A program made the translations under genes and the position numbers. This document shows, piece by piece, positions 45,701 through 56,194 of a DNA stretch of 64,000 bases. Under the pieces are notes generated by a model that saw nothing but the letters and a program-made list of their open reading frames with translations, searched no databases and was not told the DNA's origin. How positions within the stretch are numbered: position 1 is the stretch's first letter; each line of letters opens with the position of its first letter. This DNA is from Phragmites australis. Lineage: Eukaryota; Streptophyta; Magnoliopsida; Poales; Poaceae. The stretch is taken from assembly GCF_958298935.1 (NCBI RefSeq), contig NC_084938.1, forward strand, positions 4,099,501 through 4,163,500, in the 5' to 3' direction.

Positions 45701-48700
45701 AGGCTTTTTTTTTTTTTTTTTGCTAACGTGCGCCTCTCGTTGCAATGGCCGCCCCTATTAGCTTCTGCATTAGCTAATTGTGCAGCAATGCTGTCCGCTG
45801 AGTCAGAGGTTCCAGTTATGTGAACCCAACTTGACTGCCTCGAATGCATGCTAGCTCGGCCTTCCATAAGCTCCTCTGGAAGACCATCTCTGCTGAGATC
45901 TAGGGATGCATGGGCTATTCTGCCCTCTTTCTCATCAAACATGCCCCAAGGCTTGCGTCCAAGTCCCTAATATCAGCTGTCGTCTTTGGTTCATCCCAAG
46001 CTACAAGCTTCCTGCCCATTTCAAGATCCCCGATAGGCTTGTCCATGGTGGGGCTCATGAAACCTCTAGATTGTACACGTGTCTGTTGAAGCCCTTGCTC
46101 TACAGTGACCCTTACCCGGAAATTGTTCTTTGAAGGGGGGATAGTAGTGCAGAATATCTCTAGAAAATTGTTTAGAATACCTCTATTATATGGGTTAGCA
46201 CGCTGATCATAGCGGTATCTGAAATTCTCGTACGTTGTCTGCAAAGAAAATGGGTAGCTATGAATTGCACCCACAGTGTTAGAGAGACAACAAATGGAAC
46301 GATCTAATGCATACCTGGTTGGTGCTCATAAGATATAAATGGAACACAAACATACCACCGACAAACCACACACAAAGAAAGCAGTAGCCAATCAGAGCAA
46401 TAGAAGCTAGTGTCTTTAACAAGGCCTTCCCAATTGACTCAGCATTTCTAATCTTGAACACATACACCCAACAGAAGGCAAATACATCCAGGCAGATCAA
46501 TGTGGTCTAGAATATAAACATATAGAAGAACCGATAATTGCGTTGCACAGATATGCTGACTACCAGGCTTTCCAAATTTGAAAATTGGTCAGCAAAATTC
46601 TAAAAAAAAAGATAAATGTGCCCAGAAAGAGAAGCTTTGAAAATACCACTGCAAGTGCAAGTGCATGTGCATAACATGCTTGTTTTTAATAAGAATGCTT
46701 ATAGAGCTGTTGGAAATCTCTAATAACTTACTAGTCCTATACATTGGCCAACCCATGGGCAGTGATGATCAAATCGTTCCACACAATTATTGCAAATAGA
46801 ACAGTGTGAGCATCGAGGTGGTCGGTACAGCATGCAAGTATCATAGTATTTGACCCTTACACTGATTCCATTTACAACAACTTCCTTTGTGCGGGGCAAA
46901 CGAAATTGTTGCGGAGTCTGACCTATATCATTGGTCCCATCAATGGCTTCAGGGTCAGGAGGATGAGTATTATGAGGTATTATACCAGGATCTCTACCAG
47001 AGGTAAGAAGCAGCAACATCAAATCCAAGTAGAGGAAAAGAAGTTCAGTTATGTGTACACTTATATAATGCACACTTCCTTGAAAATACAAGCAAAAAAT
47101 TCATCAGCAAGTCAAGTGAGCTCAATCGAAATTTCTTCCCGAATCCACTGCTTTACCGAACTTTCAAATTTCTTTATTGATCTGTAATTCTGTATGATGA
47201 CAAGTCAACTTGAAATACTTCAAGATACGCATCTGACTGTCGAATTCTTTCGACAGCCTGTTTTACACAGTGTGAAAATCACACACGACAAAGGTAAACG
47301 ATAACATAACATACATCTAGAGCAAGATCTATATAATATCTTAGATAATAACTGTGTGCAACATCTAGCTGACACAAAATAGAATTGAATACCAGTTTAG
47401 TACTATATCAAGTCATGGACATGGATGAATCAATCCGACAAGAAAAAAACAAAAACAACAAATTTCTACTCCAATGACTATGGCAAGGATAAAAATGTGT
47501 GAACATAGAACAGAATATAGATGCGACAAAGGATCAACTAATTACTGAAACAATTATCACTGACTAATGAACAATGATATCAAAACATTAGCATCATAGC
47601 TACTTTCGAAGATTCATCGAGGCCATGGTTTCCAAGAAAGGAACACACCGTGCTTAAGGGCTGAATCAGAGCAGAAGTGTTTACATAATTAATTCACGAC
47701 GGATAGCAAGAAAAGTAAAATAGTTTGTAGATTCAATTACTTTGGCAATAACGACTCAACTACAAAACACGCCACACCTGTTCGACGAAATTCCCAAACA
47801 AGCACAGCTGGAAGCACCAAGCACGGGACTCACCGAGGACGACGTGGTAGCCCTCCCGCGCCAGCGCCGCCACCGTCGCCTTGCCCAGCCCCAACGTCGC
47901 CTGCGCTAACACCATAGCGGGAGACGTTAGACAGACAACCATGGAGAGAGATAGAGGTAAACACGTGCACGCGGGAGGTTCTTGAGTAGTTGAGTACATA
48001 CGTCGGTCCTTGGTCGCTGGCGGCGAGGGATGGTGGTCCGGCCGCGGAGGAATACGAGGAGGTAGGAGTGGAGGAGGGAGAGGGTCCACAGGATGGCCAT
48101 GCGCCATAACTGCGGCTAGCACACCATGAGGACAGGAGGACGTCGGGGACGACGTGAATGGGCGCGGAGGAGGCCGGCGTGGATCTGTAGCGCGCGGCGT
48201 CGTTGGAGTCGGGGCGGTGGCGGATCCAGGAAGAGGGAGGCCGGGCCGGCGCGCGAGGGGAGGGGAGCTTCCAGATGCGACGATGACGGTGGAGGGTGGG
48301 CGGTGCCAGGTCAGAGGGTGAGGGCGGCTGGGACAATGTCGAGAGGGGGAGGGTGGAGGCACGCGGAGAGGCGGAGGTTGAAGCGGTGGTGGGGGCTGTG
48401 CTCATTGTCATGGCGAGGATGGGGGCGTGGGGGGGGGGGGGGCTGTGCAGGGGGCGGAGAAGTTAGGCGCGCGCTGTGTAGGTGGTGTTGGCGGCAGCGT
48501 GCTGGAGCGAGGGCAAGAGGTCGGGCGGGCGAGCAATCGGGACGTAGACGCGATCGGACGAGCGATGCTTGTGTGGGCGAGAGGGCGCAATCGGACGGGC
48601 GAGGAGCGTCCGGTCGTCCGAATGGGAGTAGACGAACGAATTCACAACACGCTTTTTAAGTAGTAGAGAATAACCAACTTTGTGGCCTTTGTTTTCAGCA

Positions 48701-51345
48701 TATTGCAACATTTAATAAAATAGCAAATACATCATTGGAGCTATAGACTAAGTTTCTGCAAAATTACTATACAACTCACAATATTCATGCTTTCCATCTA
48801 TTACTTCTAGGAAGATCATGCTCATGATTGATTCTTGTTCCCTGTTAATTTTTTGGACTCTTTGTTGCACATATTGTTTGTATATGTAAAATATCAGGCC
48901 CTCAAACACAAAATTAGCTAAACAGTAGTCCAAACTCTCCTGTAAGTGATTTTTCTGTATGTTTTGTCTATAGAAACTTTTTTCCTGGATATTACTACTG
49001 CTACGCTAAAAAAATAGATGCTGCAGCAGACAGGATCTGCGCTGCTGCTACTACCTTTTTAAATTTTGCAATGAAGAGTGCTCCATGTTTTTTGGTATGG
49101 CCTTGCATCAACATGTAAGCTCAGAAAATATAATAAGTAAACATTTGATGAATGAAAGAAGGACTGACAACCCCATGTCTTCTCAGTTCTCTCCCTCCCA
49201 AGTTTTTTTTTAAATATCTTTGCTCATGTTGTTAATATGTCCTGCCGCTTTCTTCAAAACCACTGCTTTTCTTATGGTCATATAATATTTCGTTTATATT
49301 ATGGCAGGACTGCTTATAACATGGTACTGCAGAAGCATGGTCCGAAGCTCTATGAGAAACTCACAGAAAACATGAAAGAGCATCTTGAAGAAATGCGCAC
49401 ATCAATAGAGGCTGCTCAAGGTGGTTTATTCTTGGAAGAATTGCAGAGAAAATGGGATGATCATAACAAGGCATTGACAATGATCAGAGACATCCTGATG
49501 TACATGGACAGGACATTTATTCCCCCCAATCAAAAGACACCTGTCTTTGATCTTGGACTGGAACTTTGGAGGGATACCATCGTTCGGTCTCCCATGATTC
49601 AGGGGAGGTTGCTTGACACCCTTCTTGAACTCATACATAGAGAGAGGATGGGTGAGGTGATAAATAGATCCTTGATGAGGACTACAACTAAAATGTTGAT
49701 GGATCTAGGATCTTCTGTTTATCAGGATGATTTTGAAAGGCCATTTCTTGAGGTGTCTGCTAGTTTCTACAGTGGTGAGTCACAGCAATTCATCGAGTGC
49801 TGTGCATGTGGTGAGTATCTCAAGCAGGCTGAGAGGCGTCTTAATGAAGAATCAGAGCGTGTTTCACAGTACATGGATATCAAAACTAATGAGAAAATTA
49901 CTGCTGTTGTGGTAAAAGAGATGCTTGCAAATCACATGCAGAGGTTGATTCTTATGGAGAACTCAGGGCTTGTGAATATGCTTGTTGAAGACAGGTATGA
50001 AGACCTGACAAGGATGTATAGTTTGTTTCATCATATTCCTGATGGACACTCTGCAATTAGATCTGTGATGACGTCTCACATTAAGGAAACTGGAAAAAGT
50101 TTGGTAACAGATCCAGAGAGACTAAAAGACCCTGTTGATTTCGTCCAGCGGCTTCTAAATGAGAAGGATAAGTATGACAATATCATCAATGTTTCATTTA
50201 GCAATGACAAGAGTTTCCTGAATGCTCTGAATTCCTCCTTTGAGCACTTCATCAACTTAAACAACAGATCCCCTGAGTTCATATCATTGTTTGTTGATGA
50301 CAAACTGCGGAAAGGAGTGAAAGAGGCCAATGAGGAGGATCTTGAGACCGTCCTGGACAAGGTGATGATGCTGTTTAGGTACTTGCAAGAAAAGGATCTA
50401 TTTGAAAAGTATTACAAGCAACACTTGGCAAAGCGGCTTCTTTCTGGGAAGGCTGCTTCTGATGATTCTGAGAGGAGTATGCTTGTGAAGCTCAAGACAG
50501 AATGTGGATACCAGTTTACTTCAAAGTTGGAGGGCATGTTCACTGATTTGAAGACCTCTCAGGATACCACGCAGGGATTTTATGCGTCTAGTTCTGATGT
50601 GGCAGATGCCCCCACGATATCCGTCCAGATACTCACCACTGGGTCATGGCCAACACAACCATGCAGTACCTGCAACCTTCCCCCTGAAATACTAGCTGTC
50701 TCTGAGAAGTTTCGGGCTTATTATCTTGGTACTCACAATGGCAGGAGACTGACATGGCAAACAAACATGGGGACTGCTGACATCAAAGCAACATTTGGAA
50801 ATGGCAGCAAACATGAACTGAATGTATCAACCTACCAGATGTGTGTTCTCATGTTGTTTAACACAGCCAATGTCATGACTTACCGTGATATCGAGCAGGC
50901 TACAGCAATACCAGCTGCTGACCTGAAGCGATGCCTTCAGTCGCTTGCTCTTGTGAAGGGTAAGCAAGTTCTGCGAAAGGAGCCCATGAGCAGGGACATC
51001 GCGGATGATGACAGCTTCTCCGTTAATGATAAGTTCACCAGCAAGTTGTTCAAGGTGAAGATTGGCACTGTGGTGGCACAGAAGGAGACAGATCCTGAAA
51101 AGCTTGAGACCCGTCAGAGGGTTGAGGAAGACAGGAAACCACAGATTGAGGCCGCCATTGTGAGAATCATGAAGTCCCGGCGAGTACTCGATCACAACAG
51201 CATAATGACGGAGGTGACGAAGCAGCTGCAGCCCCGTTTCCTGCCGAACCCTGTCGTGATAAAGAAGCGAATCGAGTCCCTCATCGAGCGCGAGTTCCTG
51301 GAGAGGGACAAGACGGACAGGAAGCTGTACCGCTACCTTGCCTAG
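42771..51345 (+). CDS. CUL3: Cullin-3 (scaffold of BTB-CUL3-RBX1 ubiquitin ligases)
   Basis: Two exons, 42771-42931 and 49308-51345, joined by AG|G within ELYR|TAYN. They give 733 codons (732 aa), the length usual for plant CUL3. The N-terminus is MNTQKKRGARIEPFRHRVD, then REIYNHNASGLSFEEL, the helices that bind BTB adaptors. The cullin homology core contains YLQEKDLFEKYYKQHLAKRL (about residue 425) and YQFTSKLEGMF. The C-terminus has the neddylation site segment (IEAAIVRIMKSRR, with the Lys in IMKSR) and ends ERDKTDRKLYRYLA. CUL3 holds BTB substrate adaptors and RBX1 and acts in nucleus and cytosol. The single intron is 6,376 bp and contains a 3.7 kb antisense Helitron plus other AT-rich repeat DNA (42932-44976, 48670-49307); the coding exons are intact. 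Confidence 0.96.
45720..47040 (-). pseudogene. DHHC palmitoyltransferase gene fragment captured by the Helitron
   Basis: Minus strand, three exon-like blocks with introns kept. Block 1 (about 47040-46732) contains LTSGRDPGIIPHNTHPPDPE and then CSHCSICNNCVERFDHHCPW, the zinc-binding cysteine-rich region with the catalytic DHHC. Block 2 (about 46560-46315) reads RNYRFFYMFIF-stop-TTLIC and YCFLCVWFVGGMFVFHLYL, two membrane segments. Block 3 (46238 down) starts TTYENFRYRYDQRANPYNRG. The N-terminal exon with the first membrane segments is absent, there is a TAG in block 2, a small deletion in NAESIGKALL, and a frameshift at about 45940 before DEKEGRIAHASLDLSRDGLP. Intact relatives S-acylate membrane proteins. 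This copy is dead or at most a source of antisense RNA to CUL3. Confidence 0.82.
47834..48100 (-). pseudogene. Short-chain dehydrogenase/reductase (FEY/TIC32-like) 5' exon fragment
   Basis: Minus strand. Exon 1 (48100-48002) encodes MAILWTLSLLHSYLLVFLRG and then RTTIPRRQRPRTD, an N-terminal membrane anchor. After an apparent GT-AG intron, exon 2 (47900-47834) encodes ATLGLGKATVAALAREGYHV and VL, the start of a Rossmann fold. The expected V-T-G before the glycine motif is missing, so the cofactor-binding loop is damaged, and all later catalytic exons (the YxxxK site) are absent. It lies 5' of the DHHC fragment, in the same orientation, inside the Helitron. Confidence 0.6.
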
Positions 51346-52172
51346 ACTTCCTCGCAGCTCGCATTCAAATTTATTTATGCTATCCATATAAACGGACCTT
51401 GAACCCCATGTACTTATGAAAGAAGGAAATGGGTCTCTGCACCCCATCATGCACTTTTAGTTGAATTGGTTTTTGCCGTGTTATCCAGGTAGCTAGTTGA
51501 CTTATGTACATCGTTTACATGTTAATGATAGATAAATCTTGCTGGCCTTCCCTCGGTTGTTGCTTCAGAAATGGTGGCTTGATCCCCGTCCTGGCCGACT
51601 TTTTTCTGGCTTGATGGATGATTCGATCTCACTGAATCAGTTTGGATATCCTACTAAATTACTCTATCCAGTATGCAATGCTATGGAGCAAGTGATGTCC
51701 ATGGCCAGCGGTGTGTGGCTACCACAAGTGTTGTTCGTCTATGTTGCATGCATCATGCAGCAGCATCTGTAATGCTTTGTTATGTCCTGGATTGCCATTT
51801 CTGACAAGAAAATTTATGAACCAGGTTCTTCCACTTAGGGACTGCAAATCTCCTTCCCCCCCCCCCCCCCCCTTGGTTAACCGAAAACTGATATCACGAG
51901 CAACTTTATTCTCTTTGATTTTATTTATTCGATGCTAATGTCGTGTAACACAGCGATGAACTGATCTAGTAACACCCAGTCGTGGACAGATGTTGAACGC
52001 CCAATCGTTTTCAGTTTTTCCTGAAGCATCGAGACACCACACGCGGCCACGCCCGACCCAACCCAATCATGCAATGCTCACGTAGGCCGGTACAGATATA
52101 TATGGGCGCGATCGAGAGGCAGCTCAAGTGTGTGATCGTCTCCGGCGAGCCTAAATACGGCGGCGTGGCGAG
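51346..52172 (+). other. CUL3 3' region and V-ATPase D upstream region
   Basis: Holds the CUL3 3' UTR and the promoter of the V-ATPase D gene. A run of 17 C lies at 51856-51872. A TATA-like TATATAT at 52097-52103, 70 bases before the next ATG, is a plausible core promoter. Confidence 0.5.
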
Positions 52173-52967
52173 ATGGCGGGGCACGGGGAGCGGCTGACCG
52201 TGGTGCCGACGGTGACGACGCTGGCCGCGATGAAGTTGCGGCTGGCCGGCGCCACCCGCGGCCACGCGCTGCTCAAGAAGAAGTCGGACGCACTCACGGT
52301 GCAGTTCCGCGCCATCCTCAAGCGCATCGTGTCAGCCAAGGAGGCCATGGGCGACGCCATGCGCGCGGCCTCGCTCTCCCTCGCCGAGGCGCTCTACGTC
52401 GCAGGCGCGCCGCTCCGCCACGTCGTGCAGCAGTCCGTCGCCGGCCCCGCCCGCATCCGCGTGCGCGCGCACCACGACAACATCGCCGGCGTCCGCCTCC
52501 CACGCTTCGAGCACTACCTGGCCGTCGGCGCCGGTGGTTCGTCAACGTCGCTCGCAGGGCTCGCCGGCGGCGGGCAGCAGGTGTCCGCCTGCCGCGCGGC
52601 GTACGCCCGCGTCGTGGAGGTGCTGGTGGAGCTGGCGTCGCTGCAGACGTCGTTCCTGACGCTGGACACGGCGATCAAGGTGACCAACCGGCGCGTGAAC
52701 GCGCTGGAGAGCGTGGTGAAGCCGCGGCTGGAGAACACCATCGTCTACATCAAGGCCGAGCTCGACGAGCTGGAGAGGGAGGAGTTCTTCCGCCTCAAGA
52801 AGATGCAGAGCTACAAGCAGCGCGAGCTCGAGCGCCAGATGGAGTCCGCCAGGCGCTACGCCGAGGAGAAGGTCGCTGGCAAGGTCGCGCTCAAACACGG
52901 CGTCTCCGTCGGCACCGCCACCAGCATGCTGGACAACGGCGACAGGGACGAGGACATCATCTTCTGA
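52173..52967 (+). CDS. VHA-D: V-type proton ATPase subunit D
   Basis: Single GC-rich exon, 264 aa, close to the family length. The family signature is present throughout: VPTVTTLAAMKLRLAGATRG, then HALLKKKSDALTVQFRAILK (about residues 31-50), NIAGVRLPRFE, LVELASLQTSFLTLD, VNALESVVKPRLENT and ELDEREEFFRLKK-type C-terminal helix, ending in DEDIIF. Subunit D forms the long coiled-coil central stalk of the V1 rotor, passing rotation from the A3B3 head to the membrane ring, so the enzyme acidifies vacuole and Golgi compartments. The start is the first ATG after the TATA-like box. No frame damage. It ends 429 bp from the convergent HAD gene. Confidence 0.96.
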   Translation: MAGHGERLTVVPTVTTLAAMKLRLAGATRGHALLKKKSDALTVQFRAILKRIVSAKEAMGDAMRAASLSLAEALYVAGAPLRHVVQQSVAGPARIRVRAHHDNIAGVRLPRFEHYLAVGAGGSSTSLAGLAGGGQQVSACRAAYARVVEVLVELASLQTSFLTLDTAIKVTNRRVNALESVVKPRLENTIVYIKAELDELEREEFFRLKKMQSYKQRELERQMESARRYAEEKVAGKVALKHGVSVGTATSMLDNGDRDEDIIF

Positions 52968-53395
52968 TGCTCCAGCCGGTCTTCCACTACCAGCGGTCTG
53001 TCTGTCGTTGCATATGCTGGTCTTGTGACAATAATCCGTGCCTGCAAGCTACGTGTATATTCCATCTCTGCATGAATCGATGTGCTCAACGCAGCAGCAA
53101 TAGTTTTCACCATTTTCACACGTGTTTCATCAGTTTTCTTTCAGGCATAGGCACTAGCCTGAACTTTCGCGTCTGTACAGAGTATATTTAAGAATAATGT
53201 TTACATGCAACTTGCAAACTACTCATCTGCACTGCTGCCTGCGAGGAATACAAGCTCCATCGCAGAACAAAATATGAATCGAACAATTATTTTGCTGTTG
53301 ATATGAGCTTATTTCATGAAAGCAGAACGCAACCGTCAACACAGGAGGGAAAAAAGAAGAAGCCGTGATGGGTCTGTAACATGCCAGATCTGTGC

Positions 53396-55628
53396 TCATT
53401 GTGGATCTTCTGTTAGAATTCGGCCCCGTATCTCAGAAAATGTCTTCACATCCTCACCCCACAGCCTGAAAAATAATTGTCACAGAAAATTATACGCAAT
53501 AATCAGTGATGTAATCACAGAAGAAAACATGGTTGAAATATGATATCTTCACGGGGAAAGGAACCAAAAAGGGTAAGACTTTGCATACCAGCACTCAAGT
53601 TCGATAGCATTAGCACCAGCCTTGTCTGCAATTTCATCATCTCCTACATGTACTGCCTTGCTGGTTTCCACACCAATTTGATCTGCCAAACAGAAAACAA
53701 GACGTTAGATCTATAGGAAAAATTACATGATTTGAACCTTCACAGAACACATGCCTGAAGCTTCTGGGAGGGTGAGTGCGACTGCAAGAATTACCTTCAA
53801 TACTGAGTGTATCAAGAATCATGCATATGCTCAAATAAAAAATTAATTTCACAAACAAAATTCTATTTTATACCTAATGCTATTTTGAAGATCTCTGGCG
53901 CAGGTTTCTCATATCCAACCTCTGATGATACCACAATGGCATCAAACCTGGAGAGCTCAAGATATGTTAACATATAACCATTACTTGCAAAAAAGTATAC
54001 ATATGAAAACATGGATCTCATTGAAGAAAGATTGAGGTACTTAGACAGCACAATTTATAAGTACTTACATATCTGAGACATTGAGGTCCTTAAGTAATTT
54101 CCGTAGCCGTGTATCAAAGTTAGATACAACAGCTAGCTTAACTGAAATTGGGACACATTAATATGAGCCATTTGTACAGATAGAATAGAGTCAGATAATG
54201 GGTTGAATGAGGAAAGCCAAAATTTAAGTTGCAGTAAACAACTGGAGGAACAAATATGAAGAACTAAAAAAGGAAGAAGATACATGGGCTGTATGACCTC
54301 CAGCATCCTTTAGATCACGCAGTGTTGTGTCAGCTCCAACAGGCAAACGCCATGCATCTCCATCTGCATAATACTAAAAGATAAGAACAATTCATCCATT
54401 AGCCACATGGTATCAGTATGACATGGACATCTGACACACTGATAACCTGGAATATTTCCTTCAACTTTTTAAAATTACTTGATTTATTTGAGAAAGGTGA
54501 ACTTTATCGCCTGGGCTATTGTTCTAACAGCATATTCAGAACACTGTTACTTGCTCAATTTCCTTTTTTCTTTTTTTTTTCTCCAGGGAACTAAGGTAGA
54601 CTTATGCCGACCTGGACAATTTTCCTTACTCAAAATCATAGGAGAACAAAGATACAACAGCATGCCCAGGCATGACGGGCTAATAACTCGCATGAGAAAA
54701 GAGAGAAAGGAGGAGAGAGAATGATACAGGAGGAGGGGCACAACACAGAGACAGACGCATGACAAAGAGATGCAAAGCTCGTCAGCACAAAACACATGCC
54801 ACTAGGACTTCAATCAGTGCAAACACAGAAGACTAATAGTAGTGTAAAAAAATATGGCATGTGAGATCACAAATTTCTTTAAGCAGATACAGAGAACCTG
54901 AACACATTCTCAAATACTCCAATCAACCTTCATTCACAAAAGAACATTCATCCAAACAACCTTAACTACAAATTACCACTACGCATTCGCAGAGAACAAG
55001 AACATGATGATGATACCTGATACACTTCTTCGAAATAATCATTATCAGTGCAATCAGTCGCTTCTGCTACCACAATTCTCCAAAATGGCCGCCCATCTCC
55101 CTGCAGTTACAGACCAAACCCAACACATCATCACCTCGAGAACAACCAAACCACAAATTCAAACCTTGCAAATGATTCCTGTCTACGTCCGTTACCTGGT
55201 ACCTGAGCGTCTTCGGCCATGGCGCCGAGAAGGCCCGTTTGAACCCCTCCATGATCCTCTTCTCAGTCTTCGTCACACCTGGAGAACGACCAAAGTCACG
55301 AACCCCACAAGACCACACGCCATGCGTTAGATGAAATGCCCGAGAGAGACATAGCAAGCGCGGGAAAGGTGGTTTGTTGGGAGGCGTCCGAACCGTATCG
55401 GCGGCCGATGGAGGCGTACGTCTCGGCGACCGGCCGCGCCACCTGAAGCAGCGTCCCGCCGGCGTCGAGCAGCAGCCCGCTGTACGCCGGCGGCCGCCCG
55501 CCGCCCGCAGCACCCTCGCCGAGACGCCGCCGCATGCTGGAGGGGGAGACGGTGCCGCGGAGCGCCGCGAGGGGGGCCACCGGAGCCCGCCAGAGGAGGG
55601 GGCAGCGCGCCGCGGCGGCGGGCGGCAT
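53396..55628 (-). CDS. HAD-like hydrolase (HDHD3-type), probably organelle-targeted
   Basis: Eight exons on the minus strand: 55628-55394, 55278-55196, 55100-55017, 54373-54298, 54141-54069, 53947-53874, 53682-53589, 53465-53396. All introns are GT-AG and the phases close perfectly (262 aa; 312 aa if the upstream in-frame ATG at 55778 is used). I prefer 55628 because it gives a basic, Ala-rich presequence-like N-terminus (MPPAAAARCPLLWRAPVAPL). HAD motifs: I, YSGLLLDAGGTLL; II, LAVVSNFDTRL; III, VGYEKPAPEIFKIAL; IV, AVHVGDDEIADKAGA. The motif I nucleophile Asp is present, but the second Asp of DxD is Gly (DAGGT). Substrate unknown; relatives are phosphatase-like. It is head-to-head with the THADA remnant. 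Confidence 0.88.
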
Positions 55629-55778
55629 CTCCAAGAACCGTTCGCCCGGCGAGGGAGACGTGAGGCCGGAAGCGCGCGGCGCGAATCTCAAAGCACAGGA
55701 GACACGGCGAGACGCACGAGGGCGAGTTTCAGGCTTGAGAGGAGTAGGCGCATTTTGGTTTGATAAAAGCAGCAACAT

Positions 55779-56194
55779 TAGCGAGGGAAAGAGAATTAGG
55801 AAAGGATTTTTTTAATTTATACTATTATAAATATCACGATTCTAAAATATATCATTGCTAATGAAATCACATTTTCAGTATTTAAAAAATATTATTATAA
55901 ATCTAATGAAATTAAATACATGTTACTATCTTAGTCTCCATGCATATTTCGGAATGGTATGGATCTAATTAGATTTGTAAAAGTATAGATTCAATTTAAA
56001 TTTTTTATAATGATATGGATATAATTTTAGAAGATTTATAATATCAAAAATTTAATTTAGAAGATTTATATTATCATCTTTCTGAATATCAAAAGTGTAG
56101 TTGTATATTTTAAAATCGTAATATTTATAATGGTATAAATAAATAAAAATCTATTAGGAGGAAAAGGGTACCTAAACCCTAGCCTCCTTTCGCT
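55779..56194. other. AT-rich intergenic segment
   Basis: About 400 bases of very AT-rich sequence with short imperfect repeats (TTTATAATATCA-like units near 56030-56080) between the HAD gene and the truncated start of the THADA remnant. The normal promoter and first exon part of THADA are not visible here. Confidence 0.4.

Larger units (their letters stand above)
44977..48669 (-). mobile_element. Helitron (3.7 kb) carrying two gene fragments, in CUL3 intron 1
   Basis: On the minus strand it starts TCTCTACTACTTAAAAAGCG at 48669 and ends TGCAACACAAAGGCACGTAA then CTAG at 44977, followed by T. The start matches the grass Helitron 5' end, and the tail matches the GCAACGCACGGGCA...CTAG type of 3' end with a few changes, the hairpin having partly decayed. 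The base before the start is T (with A one further out), a small departure from the A/T insertion rule. Inside, in Helitron direction, lie short-chain dehydrogenase exons (48100-47834) and DHHC palmitoyltransferase exons (about 47040-45720). A GC-rich block (48.14-48.65 kb) precedes them. There is no Rep/helicase, so it is non-autonomous. Confidence 0.72.

Noticed and set aside
48429..48442. Homopolymer G run (also C runs at 30106-30121 and 51856-51872)
   Set aside because: Simple homopolymers, possibly with length error; no function inferred.
48126..48659. Long plus-strand frame in a GC-rich block
   Set aside because: Frames are open on both strands through strong GC bias, with no conserved motifs. 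The block is inside the Helitron, upstream of the captured dehydrogenase exon.
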